Assembly: GCA_964346275.1 (NCBI GenBank)
Contig: CAYFUR010000143.1
Location: 1-7,416, forward strand
Reading direction: 5' to 3'
From: CAYFUR01 sp964346275
GTDB lineage: Bacteria > Sumerlaeota > Sumerlaeia > SLMS01
Length of the DNA: 7,416 nt
In this document: one piece after another, positions 6,436 through 7,416 of the stretch
How positions within the stretch are numbered: position 1 is the stretch's first letter
Layout of the letters: each line of letters opens with the position of its first letter
Program-made: the position numbers and the translations under genes
Notes under the pieces: model-generated
Databases searched by the model: none
The model's input: the letters and a program-made list of their open reading frames with translations, nothing else
Told to the model about the DNA's origin: nothing

Positions 6436-7416
6436 ATGCAGAAGATCGCCTTCGAGCGTTTCAGTCTCTGGTTCTCCGAATCCTGGAGCGAATTCACCTC
6501 CGGCTTCAGCAACCTCATCGCCTGGGGCGCCTTGCTCTTTGGCATTTACCTGTTGGAGCAATTCGCCGGTGCCCCGCTCAACCTGGGCGCCCAGATGGGC
6601 GAGGTCTTCATGGCCATCGCCGGGCTGATCATGGTGGTCGTGATCTTTATTGCCGAGGGCATTATCCGGGCCATCATGGCGGGAATCGGCCTCGCCCGGT
6701 GGCACCGGCGCGAGGCAACCTTCGACGACGTCAAACTCGACCTCGGCATCCACGTCCAGGCGATCCTCGGCTATATCGCATCCGCCCTGATCATCGGCGT
6801 TCTCTCCATCGTCGGCGCTCTTCCCGGAATTGGAATGGTGATCGCCGCGTTCCAGGGGAGCGGGGACCCCAACGTGGGCCTCATTATCGGCGGCGTGGCG
6901 GTCTGTTTTCTCCTGATCGTCCCGCTCTCACTCCTCGGCATGGCGCTGACCTTTTTCGTCGTGCCGCTCATCGTCGACAAGAAGCTCGATTTCTGGTCCG
7001 CTCTGATGCAGAGCATGGATTGCGCGCGCCGCGATCTCCTCGGCCTCATGGTCTTCTGCCTGATCTACGGCCTCTTCTTCGGCATCGTAAAGGGCTGCAC
7101 ATGCAGCCTCGGCGTGATCTTCCTCGGGCCCTTCTTCGCCGTGCTCCAGATGCGCGCCTACCGGGACTACTTCGGCCTGGAAGAAGACGCCTTCGGCTCG
7201 GCGGCCTATGGACCCGCCCAGGCCTTCGGTCCCGGCCAGGCGCAGCCGCCCCAGCAACGATCCAAGATCATGGAAAACCTGTTTCCAACCCAGCCGACCC
7301 AAAAGTCCCACGACCCAACCGCCGGGCCCGAGGGATTCCGCCCCGGCGGCCAGCCGCCGCAACAGCCCCAGGGTCCGCCCCCGCCGCCGGGCGTGGCCGG
7401 ACCACCGCCTCCTCCC
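6436..7416 (+). CDS. Multi-pass integral membrane protein with Pro/Gln-rich C-terminal tail (3' partial, YciC/DUF975-like fold suspected)
   Basis: The frame runs without a stop from ATG 6436 to the window end, giving 327 visible residues. GAGG sits five bases before the ATG (GAGGAAAACATG), a clear ribosome binding site. Residues 1-25 are amphipathic and aromatic. Hydrophobic segments follow at about 27-44, 55-85, 107-139, 147-180 and 200-238, the second to fifth long enough to be helical hairpins. Between them are a charged loop GLARWHRREATFDDVKLDLG (85-104) and VVPLIVDKKLDFWSALMQSM (175-194). The block ends in MRAYRDYFG (239-247), reminiscent of YciC/DUF975-type bacterial membrane proteins of unknown function, which often end this block in a YRDLFG-like motif. 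A cytoplasmic or extracytoplasmic tail rich in Pro, Gln and Gly follows from about 250 and ends in polyproline at the edge. The family link is my pattern recognition; function is unknown. It is divergent from the kinase gene. Confidence 0.85.
   Translation, partial: MQKIAFERFSLWFSESWSEFTSGFSNLIAWGALLFGIYLLEQFAGAPLNLGAQMGEVFMAIAGLIMVVVIFIAEGIIRAIMAGIGLARWHRREATFDDVKLDLGIHVQAILGYIASALIIGVLSIVGALPGIGMVIAAFQGSGDPNVGLIIGGVAVCFLLIVPLSLLGMALTFFVVPLIVDKKLDFWSALMQSMDCARRDLLGLMVFCLIYGLFFGIVKGCTCSLGVIFLGPFFAVLQMRAYRDYFGLEEDAFGSAAYGPAQAFGPGQAQPPQQRSKIMENLFPTQPTQKSHDPTAGPEGFRPGGQPPQQPQGPPPPPGVAGPPPPP

Noticed and set aside
1..7416. CRISPR arrays, tRNA or rRNA genes, insertion sequences
   Set aside because: No spaced direct repeats, cloverleaf-like genes, rRNA motifs or transposase sequences were seen on either strand.

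Overview
The window is GC-rich DNA with densely packed bacterial-type genes. It carries five protein genes in three blocks: three on the + strand (left), one on the - strand (about 5.1-6.2 kb), and one on the + strand running off the right edge. The secreted GHL10/golvesin-type protein, the Fe-S type PurF and the degenerate hexamer repeats suggest an uncultured environmental bacterium, perhaps of a Planctomycetota- or Hydrogenedentota-like lineage. That placement is a guess from gene style, because no rRNA or other strong taxonomic marker is present.

Left block. A large gene, open at the left edge, encodes a GHL10-like TIM-barrel protein followed by a fibronectin III-like module and two golvesin/Xly-type C-terminal modules. 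A good intrinsic terminator follows it. Next comes a six-helix queuosine-precursor transporter (YhhQ/DUF165 family), then a second terminator-like hairpin, then purF. PurF has its nucleophile Cys, PRPP loop and all four iron-sulfur cysteines. The second hairpin lies inside the longest possible purF reading frame, so I place the purF start after it, at a TTG.

Middle. A 207-base convergent spacer contains a degenerate hexamer tract and an imperfect inverted repeat that almost spans it. On the - strand is the most notable gene: a 356-residue protein that reads along its whole length like a mitochondrial pyruvate/branched-chain 2-oxoacid dehydrogenase kinase (PDK/BCKDK). It has the N-terminal helical domain and the GHKL ATPase, but no transit peptide and no C-terminal tail. 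A run of nine C in its coding strand is a possible slippage site.

Right block. A 257-base divergent spacer with two dyads separates the kinase from a multi-pass membrane protein with a long Pro/Gln-rich tail. That gene has a clear GAGG ribosome binding site and is cut by the right edge.

The genes do not form an obvious pathway. Purine synthesis, queuosine salvage, a secreted carbohydrate-type protein, a PDK-like kinase and a membrane protein look like independent units. No 2-oxoacid dehydrogenase or phosphatase gene is visible, so the kinase substrate is unknown.
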